From NCBI RefSeq assembly GCF_028009165.1, contig NC_079244.1, positions 4,154,001 through 4,218,000 on the forward strand: 64,000 bases of DNA. The letters are read 5' to 3'. A model generated the notes under the pieces. The model saw nothing but the letters and a program-made list of their open reading frames with translations, was not told where the DNA came from and searched no databases. Numbering within the stretch: position 1 is the stretch's first letter; each line of letters opens with the position of its first letter. The DNA is from Akanthomyces muscarius (taxonomy: Eukaryota; Ascomycota; Sordariomycetes; Hypocreales; Cordycipitaceae). This document shows, one piece after another, positions 34,768-43,707 of this stretch. A program made the position numbers and the translations under genes.

Positions 34768-35682
34768 ATGATTGACGCCTCTCCTCCGACCGCCAACGGC
34801 ACCACCGCCGCCAATGGCACCGCACAAGACCCCCCGGCCGGTGCGACGCCAGCTTCGACCATCACCACGACGAGCCCATACACGTTTCCTACCGACAAGC
34901 TGCGGCGGCGACTGACGCGACCCGGCAAGACGCCGCTCGTGCTCGTTGCCTGCGGCAGCTACTCACCCATCACCGTGCTGCACGTGCAAATGTTTGCCAT
35001 GGCCGAGCGCCACGTCCAGTCCTCGTCGTCGCAGCAGCCAGCGAATGGGCAGCCGCACAGCGCGGCCGACTTTGAGGTCGTCGGCAGCTACCTCAGCCCC
35101 GTGAGCGACGCCTACAAGAAGCCGGCGCTGGCGCGCGCGCACCACCGCATGGCTATGTGCGAGCTCGCCGTCTCGCGCACCGACATCATGGTCGATCCGT
35201 GGGAGGCGCTGCGCTGCGAGGCCGCCACCGGGGAGCCCGTCTACACCAGCACCGTCGATGTCCTGCACCACGTGGACCACGAGATCAATCGCGACGGCGG
35301 CGTCGAGACGTCGGACGGCCTCGGCAGGGTCAGCGCGCAGATTGTGCTGCTCATGGGCGCCGACGTGGCCGCTACCATGGGCGACCCCAAGCTGTGGCCG
35401 ACGCCCGACGTCGACGCCATCCTCGGCCACTACGGCGCGTTTGTCATTGAGCGCCCCATGCAGACGCACATTGACAAGGCGCTCGAGTCGCTGCACAAGT
35501 ACGACGACAAGATCTGGGTCGTCGAGGCGTTTGAGAATGACGTCAGCTCGACCAAGATTCGCGCGCAGCTCAAGAATGGCGAGCGCGTGCTGGACCTTGC
35601 GCAGCCCGTGTACGAATACATAAAGAAGAATGACCTTTACCACGAGGATACTGGTCACGCCAAGACAAATGGGGTTCAATGA
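34768..35682 (+). CDS. NMA1: Nicotinamide/nicotinic acid mononucleotide adenylyltransferase
   Basis: Single exon, 304 aa from ATG 34768. The nucleotidyltransferase signature is GSYSPITVLHVQMF (residues 63-76), a close variant of the GSFNPITNMHLRMF of eukaryotic NMNATs, with the conserved His72 of the HxGH-type site. GSYLSPVSDAYKK binds substrate, followed by WEALRCEAATGEPVYTSTVDVLHH, VLLMGADVAATMGDPKLW, and the C-terminal VSSTKIRAQLKNGE, the ISSTxxR ATP-binding loop. It makes NAD+ or deamido-NAD+ from the mononucleotide plus ATP, in nucleus and cytosol. The N-terminal 45 residues are a Thr/Ala/Pro-rich, probably disordered extension, and a Ser/Gln insert (SSSSQQPANG) lengthens one loop. Confidence 0.95.
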   Translation: MIDASPPTANGTTAANGTAQDPPAGATPASTITTTSPYTFPTDKLRRRLTRPGKTPLVLVACGSYSPITVLHVQMFAMAERHVQSSSSQQPANGQPHSAADFEVVGSYLSPVSDAYKKPALARAHHRMAMCELAVSRTDIMVDPWEALRCEAATGEPVYTSTVDVLHHVDHEINRDGGVETSDGLGRVSAQIVLLMGADVAATMGDPKLWPTPDVDAILGHYGAFVIERPMQTHIDKALESLHKYDDKIWVVEAFENDVSSTKIRAQLKNGERVLDLAQPVYEYIKKNDLYHEDTGHAKTNGVQ

Positions 35683-35989
35683 CATGAATAAAGTGATATA
35701 TTTTGGACGAGGGGGGGAGGGGCGAGGCAAAGCGATAGGATTTACGCAATAGAGATTCGGATATACGGTATAGAGCTCAACGAAAGCGGGGATGAATGCA
35801 CAAGCAATGAAGAAAGAAGACATATGGATAGGGTATAGAGGACAAGGCCTTCTGACATAGAGCGCAAGATGGTTTGGGTAGCAGTTTCTAGGCACACTTT
35901 GCATACGTAATCTGTAGCGAAAGAAGAACAAAACAGTACAGTCATTCACATGATTGATTTTATACATCTATTGTCATGCTTTCTTATAT
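35683..35989. other. Convergent 3' flanks
   Basis: 307 bp between the NMNAT stop and the Ric1 stop. It is A/T- and G-run-rich, with AATAAA at about 35686-35692, a likely polyadenylation signal of the plus-strand gene. Nothing else is seen. Confidence 0.5.
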
Positions 35990-38900
35990 CTACGGGCTCG
36001 CGATCGGGCTGATTGTCGATCCCATGCTTCCCTCGCTCACGGACCGTCTATCCGACTCTGTCCCGTCACTCGGTATTCGCGGCCGGCCCAGCAGCAGGCC
36101 CGACGGTATCTCGAGCCGCGAGCCAATGCCGTCGCCGTTCTGCCTAGTCTCCACCGCCGCGGCCATGTTGGCCATCTTCATGACCTGCTGCAGCGTCTCG
36201 CCCGTGTTGTCCAGCGCGGCCAGGAAGCGCGCCAGCTCCTTGCACAGCTCCCAGTCGGCCTCGCGGATGGCGCGCGTCAGCACGCGCACGCTCTGCTCCG
36301 TCGTTGACGACGACGGCTGGTCGTCGTCGCCGTCGCCGCCGCTGCCGAGCGCCCCTCGCCGCTCCTCCATCGTGTACAGGATCATGAGGTAGCCGCCGGC
36401 CGTCTTGACCGAGCCCCGCAGCAGCGACTCCTCAAACAGCTCCTGCGGCGGCGGCAGGTAGGCAAACAGCGTCTTCCACTGCCGCACCTCGGTCTTGCGC
36501 GTGCACTGCAGCACCACGTCCAGGTAGTCCTTGGACGACGACAGCAGCGAGAGCACGCGCGGGAGCACCGCCTCCTCGGGCGGCGGCGACGACTCGGACT
36601 CGTCCTCGAGGACGCGGTGCAGGAGGATCTCCAGCCCGTGCGAAAAGTACGCAAGGTCTTGGTACTGCTCGGACAGCGTGACGGCCTCTGCCGTCATGGC
36701 TTGGCGCAGGTAGAAGCGCAGGACGTCGGGCAATACAAGATGCGTCTAAAAACAGTCAGCGTTTGAGCCTTAGCTAAAAGTTTAGGTTGAATCGCGCAAC
36801 ACTTACTCGGATGGTGAAGCGGAAGAATGAAAAGTTTACATCGCGTCGCTGTACAAGATTCGACTCGACGCCGAGAATAATGCCCTTTTCCAGTAGCATC
36901 GACAGCGGATAAAAGTCGACGGGGAACGATACCGGCGCCGGCAGTTCCTTGGTGCCGTCCGACGCCGCATTCAGCACGTCGTCGATGCTACCCCAACCCT
37001 TGACCTGCATGCCGTCAAACACCCACAGCGAGTTGCGCAGCGCAGGCGGCCCGTGGTTCTCGTCGCGCGCCACGTTGAGCAGCGGCTGGTCGCGCATGCT
37101 AGCGTGGTACTCGACATTCTGCGCAATGACGCGCATGTCGTACTTGAGCTGACCTTCGTCGTTGAGCGACGGGCTGAGCAACACCAGCTTGCCGTCCACC
37201 AGGAAGATGACGGAGGCGACGGCCACGTCCTGGGAAGGGTCGCCATCGACGAGCTGGCTCTCGGGCAGGATCCAGCTCAGGCCGCGCACGCGAGCAGGGG
37301 ACCGGACGATGCCGTGAAAGGCAATCTGGCCGACTTGCACCAGGCGCACCGAGTCGGACCACGGGGTGAATATGAAGTGGTAGAGGAGGTTTTCGTATGT
37401 GTAGACGAGTAGGGAATCTTGACCCGAAGTGGTGACCAGCACTACCGGAGCGGGAACTTTTTGTGTATAGAGGACTTGCGACGACTCTAGCGCCGTTTCG
37501 CGCGAATACAGGCGGATTTCATGTGATTTGTTGCCTTCGACGGCGGCAACCAGAATGTGCTGGTACCAGCACATGCCACCACGCACCTGAAACTCGTTTT
37601 CTTGTGCTTCATTGGCAAACGTCTTCCATCTGCCACTGTTCACGCTATAATGGGCCAGGCCCCTGCGGCCAGCCACTGCCACATATCTTCCGTCTGGGGA
37701 AATGACGGCCTGCTTTATCGGCCAGTGATGGAGTAGATAAGGGGCCGGGATCCTGGCTGTGTGCCACAGGAATGGCTCTGCCGAGATGGATGTCATGTCT
37801 GGAAGATCGTAGCCGCGGTAGACCATGATGCCTGTGGATGTTTGCAAAACTGTGCGGAACACGTTGGCATCGTTGTAGCAGCCTGTAACAGCGCTCTTTG
37901 CCATTTCCAAAGACCAAATGGCTTCGTTTTGGCGCCCAATCATGAGAATCTCGGAGCCTCCGCCTACCCACGACGCACAGTCTACTCCCGACAGCCAGGG
38001 CTCATCCGCAGTAGACCGCTCGGCGCTGAAGCTATGGCTGCCGGGGTTTCCAAACATGCTCCACGTCGCCCATCCGTTTTCAAAGCCTGCAAAGAGGCAA
38101 TACCCATCCGGAGAGTAGCTGAGGCTGGTAAGGACCCCAGCAGTTGACGTCGTGGCGGGAATGACTTGGCTGTGCGATAGTGTGATGTTGCCGGAATAGT
38201 CCCGGACCGAATATACTTGGACAGTTCCGTCACTGCAGCCAACAGCAATCAGGGAGAAACGGGCATTGATGACGGCATGCGCCGCATGTCCGCGGTCCCC
38301 CTCGGGTGTGTGAAAACAGTGGCCTTTGAACAGCTTCTTGGGGTCGTCGTCTTCGGGCGTGCTCTTGTGTCGCTGCACGGCGTAAACTCGACCGTCGCTC
38401 GTGATCCATGTCGACAGGTTCATTGGTCGGTCGTGTGTCATTTCCGTTATGGAGACCTTCTTCCCAACCCAGCCCATGCGACTCAGGATCTCGGTGCGCG
38501 TCTGGCTGCCCGTGCTGTCCGGCGTCCACCGGATGCATTGCACGGCAGCAGGTTTTGTAGTAGCAACAATCAATTCATCGTCCAGCGCCAGGGCCGACTC
38601 GATGCCCGCATCGACTTTGATCACCATGCGAAATCGCACACTCACGTCTAAAACGCCAGTGCCTTCGCCGGGACCCCACAGGTACTGCTCCGGCCGCAAC
38701 CCAGTCTGCGGCCCAACGAGGCTCTGCCGGCGTCGTTGTACGTTGTGGTAGTTTGGGAAATGTGATTTATATACGCGCGACTCGCCGTCGGTGGCAATTG
38801 AGTATGTAATGAGGTACCCCTCGCTGGTGCGCACGACGAGGATCGCGGAATCGGGCCGGAGAAGGAGGTCGACGTTTCGGCCGTAGAGTTGAAGGGAGGA

Positions 38901-39325
38901 TTCCGATCGGACAACGACGGCTAAAACTACCGTAGGCTGCGGCGCACGTCAGTGACAGAATATTGAGATGCTTCAGAGCAACCTACCTTGGTCTGCCACA
39001 GCGTGATGGACGTCGCGGTGATGACAGCAAACAAGTTGCCGGAGCGCGAGACGCGGAGCGCCAAGACCGGGTCCTTTAAGGGTATTGTCTGCTCGTCATT
39101 CTGCGACGAGATCTCGGGAGGTCCGTCGCCAAACTCGACAGACTGGATCGCGGGCGTCGCGGGCGTCGCAGGGGGGGTGGCATCGGCGCCGTTGTCCTCC
39201 TTTACGGGCTCGGGCTCCGTCTCGTCTGGACCGGAGACGCCATCGTACGAGACGAACAGGCGGGATCCGGACGCGCGATTGCTACTCGTAGCGTAGATGC
39301 GCGGCGTTCCAATGGGCCAGTACAT
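35990..39325 (-). CDS. RIC1: Ric1, subunit of the Golgi Ypt6/Rab6 exchange factor
   Basis: Exons 39325-38987, 38936-36807 and 36745-35990 give 1074 aa, each exon a whole number of codons. The start MYWPIGTPRIYATSS begins an N-terminal WD40-like propeller pair (for example LRVSRSGNLFAVITATSITLWQTK, SVRFRMVIKVDAG, INARFSLIAVGCSDGTVQVYSV, LTSLSYSPDGYCLFAGFENGWATWSMFG). The C-terminal RIC1 domain starts near FYPLSMLLEKGIILG and contains TIRTHLVLPDVLRFYL and YQDLAYFSHGLEILLHRVLEDE, the family hallmark, followed by KDYLDVVLQCTRKTEVRQW. With Rgp1 it acts as GEF for Ypt6 at the Golgi, in endosome-to-Golgi retrograde transport. The tail contains a Gly/Asp-rich acidic insert (ALGSGGDGDDDQPSSS) and is Ser-rich. 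Confidence 0.93.
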
Positions 39326-39817
39326 AGCGACAGCCTCGAGGGTGCTATGAGGAGTGGTGAGTGGGCTTGGGGACAGTGGGCTCTATTCATACCACGACCA
39401 AAGCTCGAACTGTAGCTGAGCTTACATAAGGCGGCCGATGGAAAACCTAATGGATAAAATAATTCTAGCAGTATTTCTACTAAGTTCTTATATTCAATTA
39501 TAAGATTATATATTTCTAAAGATTTGTTTAATCTTTTAGGGCTGTAGTCTGGGCGTGGGAAATCATACGGCCAGTAGCACGCTGTTACGATGCCCATCAT
39601 CGGCAATCATCACGATCGCACAGCGATAGATGTTTTGGCACGCTTACAGCCATATGCCATCATATAATTAATTCTCTCAACTTAAATATACTAGATTGAA
39701 TGCACAAGGCTGATCCAAGTTATATCACTGCATAAATTGAACATTTAAAAATACTGCGCCGCCATCTGCCCTATCATCGTCACTTATACCTAAGTCGTAG
39801 GTGGCAGCCACATGCGC
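39326..39817. other. AT-rich intergenic patch
   Basis: Lies between the Ric1 start and the kinase stop. From about 39435 to 39545 and again about 39655-39760 the sequence is very AT-rich with many TA steps (AATTATAAGATTATATAT-like), in contrast to the GC-rich genes around it. No open frame of note. It could be a decayed, RIP-mutated repeat or an ordinary AT-rich spacer. Confidence 0.5.
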
Positions 39818-41143
39818 CTACTTCTTATTATTAAACACTACACCCCCAACATAATTAACCAACTCCTTCACAGGCGCAAGATGCTCTCGCCCCGCCCCAA
39901 AATCCATCCCTTTGCTCATGACTTTCCTGTAATTCTGTCCTGGACTCACCTTGCCCAAAACATACTCCCTCCTCGTTTCCACCCGCCACGGCACTGGGAT
40001 GCTTCGCCCTACAATGGCCTCCATCCCCTGCCAAGCAAATGTGATTGCTTCCTTGGCGTCTGACGGAATGCCCGCAACGTCCAGCATGACGATCTTCGTC
40101 TCCGGGAAGGCCTGCTGCATAAAGTCCGCAATGTTGGGGTTCCTCGCGCCGCCGCCGCACATGTAAATCTCCGCCAGCGGGCCGTGATGCGTCGGCATGT
40201 AGCGCCGGTAGTGCTCGACAATCGCCTGTGCGGTGATGCGCGTAATGGTCGCGACGACGTCGTCGGGGGAGAGGCCCTTTTTGAGGCCCTCGTCGATGAG
40301 CGCGTGAGCGACTGTATCGCGAAAGACCTCGCGCCCTGTGGTCTTGGGGGGATCTAGGGAAAAGTACGGATGCGTCGCGAGAAACTTGTCGACGATTTTT
40401 TGGTCGACCTTGCCGGCCTTGCCCATCTCGCCATCCTTGTCGTATTCTCTCTCTCCATTGGTGAAGTGACGCACCGCGGCGTCGATGAAGACGTTGCCGG
40501 GCCCGGTATCAAAGTCGAAGAATTCTGTATTGATCTCGCCATTGACGTCTGGGGGGATGAAACACACATTGGCAATGCCGCCAATGTTCTGACAGGCGCG
40601 AAGCTTGGTCGAGTGGCGCAGAACCAGAGAGTCAAAGAAGCCGATGAGCGGAGCACCCTGGCGACCAGCCGCTTGGTCAGAAACTCGGAAATCTGTGACA
40701 GTGGTGATTCCTGTTCGTGAGGCCAAGATGCTGCCTTCTGCCATTGTCAAGGCCGACTTTGTCTGGCCTGGTCCAGGCATGCTGAGCAGCCAAATAGTCT
40801 GTCCATGCGAGCCGAGCGCATCAATCGAGGACAGCGCAATGTTGTGCCTTGAAGAGAATTCCTTGACAGCATCGGCAAATGTTTCTCCCAAAAGGACATT
40901 GACCTCGGATAATTCCTCTGGTGTGGTAGAATTTTCGAGAATCATTCGCATCACGCGCTTCTTGATTCCCTGTTCCAGAGGCACTTCGTCGTATTTCAAA
41001 AGCTCAAAGTGCATGGGAGCTTCAGGTGATTCTTGTCTGAAACGACATAGTGCGCAGTCGATTCCGTCCATAGACGTCCCTGAATTCAACCCCAGGACGG
41101 TCATGTCCAGAGGCTTCCGGGGGGGGTTCTGCAGAGAGCCCAT
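39818..41143 (-). CDS. Levoglucosan kinase / anhydro-sugar kinase (AnmK family)
   Basis: Single exon, 441 aa from ATG 41143. The actin-fold kinase motifs of the AnmK family are all present: [16 protein letters not shown] (residues 17-32), GSHGQTIW (111-118), [16 protein letters not shown] (151-166), [11 protein letters not shown] (185-195), [11 protein letters not shown] (211-221) with the catalytic-base Asp212, and MCGGGARNP (328-336). Bacterial AnmK (~370 aa) phosphorylates 1,6-anhydro-N-acetylmuramic acid during wall recycling. Fungi have no peptidoglycan, and the characterised yeast homologue is the ~440-aa levoglucosan kinase of Lipomyces starkeyi, which hydrolyses and phosphorylates 1,6-anhydroglucose to glucose-6-phosphate. 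Length, motif wording and the adjacent sugar transporter favour levoglucosan kinase. An in-frame upstream Met would add 18 residues. Confidence 0.9.
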   Translation of the reverse strand: MGSLQNPPRKPLDMTVLGLNSGTSMDGIDCALCRFRQESPEAPMHFELLKYDEVPLEQGIKKRVMRMILENSTTPEELSEVNVLLGETFADAVKEFSSRHNIALSSIDALGSHGQTIWLLSMPGPGQTKSALTMAEGSILASRTGITTVTDFRVSDQAAGRQGAPLIGFFDSLVLRHSTKLRACQNIGGIANVCFIPPDVNGEINTEFFDFDTGPGNVFIDAAVRHFTNGEREYDKDGEMGKAGKVDQKIVDKFLATHPYFSLDPPKTTGREVFRDTVAHALIDEGLKKGLSPDDVVATITRITAQAIVEHYRRYMPTHHGPLAEIYMCGGGARNPNIADFMQQAFPETKIVMLDVAGIPSDAKEAITFAWQGMEAIVGRSIPVPWRVETRREYVLGKVSPGQNYRKVMSKGMDFGAGREHLAPVKELVNYVGGVVFNNKK

Positions 41144-41226
41144 ATTGACAGTAGACGGTATGGCTGTATAAAAAATACCTGTAACCCAAGAAGTCAAGTT
41201 GCGTCTTCACAGCAATGCCAAGGGCC

Positions 41227-41250
41227 TATGTATTTAAGCAGCAATACATA
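41227..41250. promoter_or_regulatory. Inverted repeat, 8-bp arms
   Basis: Perfect arms TATGTATT and AATACATA separated by 8 bp (TAAGCAGC), 85 bp upstream of the kinase start. Candidate operator for a dimeric regulator; inference only. Confidence 0.45.
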
Positions 41251-41447
41251 GATGCTCTGTTGTGGCAATCTCTCAGCGTGATGGGTTCTTGTAAGTTTCG
41301 CCTAAACGCTTAAATGTCTATTTAATTAGGCGACTCCAGATGCTCAGGCGCTTCTCACGGTAGCCTATTTAAGCATTTAACCATTCAAACATTTAGCCGA
41401 TGCCATTCCCCACAATGACCCTGGATGTATGGAGAGTCTGGGGTATT

Positions 41448-41460
41448 CCTGGATTCCAGG
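41448..41460. promoter_or_regulatory. Inverted repeat CCTGGA-T-TCCAGG
   Basis: Perfect 6-bp arms around one base, about 195 bp upstream of the transporter start. It may be a regulator site; chance occurrence is possible. Confidence 0.35.
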
Positions 41461-41653
41461 GTGCAAACAATACGCAGCCATTTTCTCTACATGGCTACGA
41501 GGTTGCAAATTAACACTATAAATAAAACATCACCCTCCTTTCGCATACATACAAAAAAAAGTGTCGACATTATAAGTGCTTTCTTTGCCTTCTCTTCACT
41601 GTCAGGGATCTTTGCTTCTATAAAGTGTTCCACGTTTATTTGGCTTCGTCAAC

Positions 41654-43541
41654 ATGGCCAGACTTCAAGTTTGGCGTCATGCGCCCGGAAAAGCCGTCCT
41701 CTTCTTTACCGATGTCGTCTCCGCGACGTCTTTAATATTTGAGGGCAAGTTTCAAAAAATTGGCGCTGGGCCGCGACGGCAGGCTGACAGCAGCACAAGG
41801 ATATAACCAAGGTGTCATGGGCACGGTTACCTCAACCCCCGGCTTCATCGACATGGCCAAGATCGGTTCGAATGGCGTCGTTACCGACTCTGTCAGGCAA
41901 GGTGGTCTCATTTCAGCATACTACTTTGGAGGAATGTGGGGTTGCTTCCTCGGCGGTCAGTCGTCCTCGAATACCTTGCATCTAATTGAGCCGTGAACTA
42001 ATCACTCGTCTGCACAGGATGGGTCGGCGACAAGATTGGTCGCAAGCGCGGCATGATTGTCGGCGTGTTTTTTGGTATATTGGGCGCAGGCCTCATGTCC
42101 GGCAGCATCAACGCCAGCATGTTCATATGTGCACGCGTTATCGCCGGCTTAAGCATCGGCTTCATCAACGTCATTGTCCTTCCGTGGGTCAGCGAAATCG
42201 CAGAGTCGCACGACCGCGGTGCCAAATTCTCGCTCGTCTTTATTGCCAATTTCATTGGTATCGTCATCGCATACTGGTTGAACTTTGGTGTCCGTAACAC
42301 TGGGGTCGATTTTCGCTGGCGATTTCCTTTGGCCTTCATGGCGATCCCGCTACTCATTGTCGCCGCGACCCTCCCATTCCTGCCAGAATCACCCAGGTAA
42401 ATACACCCTCACCACTCGATACACGATAAATGGCTTTTGATGTTGACATTTCCTCAGATGGCTTCTTTCGAAAGGAAAACGACCGGAATCTGTCGAAATC
42501 CTCTGCAAAATCAGAGGCGACCTGTCTCCCGATGATCCCAAAATCGTGACAGAGCTTGCCCAGTTGGACGCCACTTTCGCATCCAAGCCTCAAAAACGGG
42601 GCGAATTGATTAATATGCTCCTCGGAGGCCGGTACTCTGGCAGTCTACACCTTGGTCGGCGAGCAGCCATGGGCTGTGCTCTTCAATGGATTCAGCAGTG
42701 GACTGGGATCCTAGCCATCGTAGGATGGGCTAGTGAGTTGTTTAGACTCGCTGGCTTCGATGCCTACAAGTCGCTCTGGCTAGCTGGCCTCGCCAACACC
42801 TGTGGTATTCCTGGGACCGCAGCGGCGGCTTTGGTGATTGATCGCATGGGACGAGTAAAGTCTCTGGTGGTCTCTTTTGTCATACAGGGCATTGCACTGT
42901 TTCTGATTGCCGCGTTTGTCAAAACTTCCCAGGACGCTGCGGCCACTAACCCAGCCGAGTCAGTACGGCTTGGAACCGCAGCTGCATCGTTTGTGTTTGT
43001 CTATATTTGGTACGTTACGTTGATAGTGAAGCGGATGGTATCCTTCTAGAACTTACTGACTGGTGCTAGGTTTTTCACAATGTTCAATATCGTACCAACC
43101 TGGATCTACGGTACTGAAATTTGGCCTCAAGAAATCCGTGCCAAGGGTTACAGTTTCACCATCTTTGGTTGGGCGGCAGGCAGTGGCATGACTCAATTTG
43201 TGATTCCGATTATGCTACAGAAGCTCGGCTACAAAACCTATATTTTCTTTGGCGCGATGAACATTGTGGCGATGCCAATTGTTTGGTATTTGTATCCTGA
43301 GGTGGCGAGACGGTCCCTCGAGGAAATGAACCTCCTCTTTACGAGCGACAGTCTTCTCGTGAGCAAGAACATGAAGGCATATCATCAGCGCATCGAGGAC
43401 GCTGGTGGTGATGTTGCAGTGGCTTCCAGACGTTTGCTGGATGAAGTCGACGGCAACGATGAGGAAACTCAAAGGACTGGCGGAAACCCGGAGGATAAGT
43501 TTGTCGAACCACTATACCAGGACGAAACGAAGCCCCAGTAA
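41654..43541 (+). CDS. MFS sugar transporter
   Basis: Five exons (41654-41744, 41800-41955, 42018-42396, 42458-43009, 43070-43541) give 549 aa. Intron 1 is a GC-AG intron (GAGG|GCAAGT, GCTGAC branch, CACAAG). It joins LIFEG to YNQGVMG, restoring TM1 and the FGYDQGVMG-type motif of fungal hexose transporters with Asn for Asp. Further family motifs are GGWVGDKIGRKRGM, PWVSEIAESHDRGAKFS, DFRWRFPLAF, PESPRWLLSKGK, ALQWIQQWTGI, DRMGRV, and PTWIYGTEIWPQEIRAKG. Twelve hydrophobic segments are plausible, with a 60-residue polar C-terminal tail. It is predicted to import a sugar across the plasma membrane. Divergent from an anhydro-sugar kinase, levoglucosan or a related anhydrosugar is a reasonable substrate guess. 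Confidence 0.9.
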
Positions 43542-43707
43542 TAGCTGTTGTCACTGTTTGAAACGACTCTCTCAGCAACATATTGATAACTAATATTTTA
43601 CCTTTCGGTCGTTCGAGTCGCCGTCGCCTGAGCACAGACTGCTTTCGGCATTCCAGTTTTGGTGCCCGCTCATAGCAGCATTCAAACCAAATAGTTTGTA
43701 TTTTGCG

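Larger units (their letters stand above)
41144..41653. promoter_or_regulatory. Shared divergent promoter of anhydro-sugar kinase and sugar transporter
   Basis: 510 bp between two divergent starts, AT-richer than the neighbouring genes. It holds two inverted repeats (listed separately), a TATAAA at about 41518-41524 and another at about 41620, both placed for the transporter, and several TTTAAGC/CTTAAA blocks (about 41300-41395). Co-regulation of the pair is inferred from this arrangement. Confidence 0.5.

Noticed and set aside
34963..35967. 334-codon open frame antisense to NMNAT
   Set aside because: Mirror frame; the sense strand carries complete NMNAT motifs.
39818..41143. Peptidoglycan-recycling role for the AnmK-family gene
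   Set aside because: The fungus has no peptidoglycan of its own and the fungal branch is known for levoglucosan kinase activity; kept only as an alternative if phylogeny places it with bacteria.
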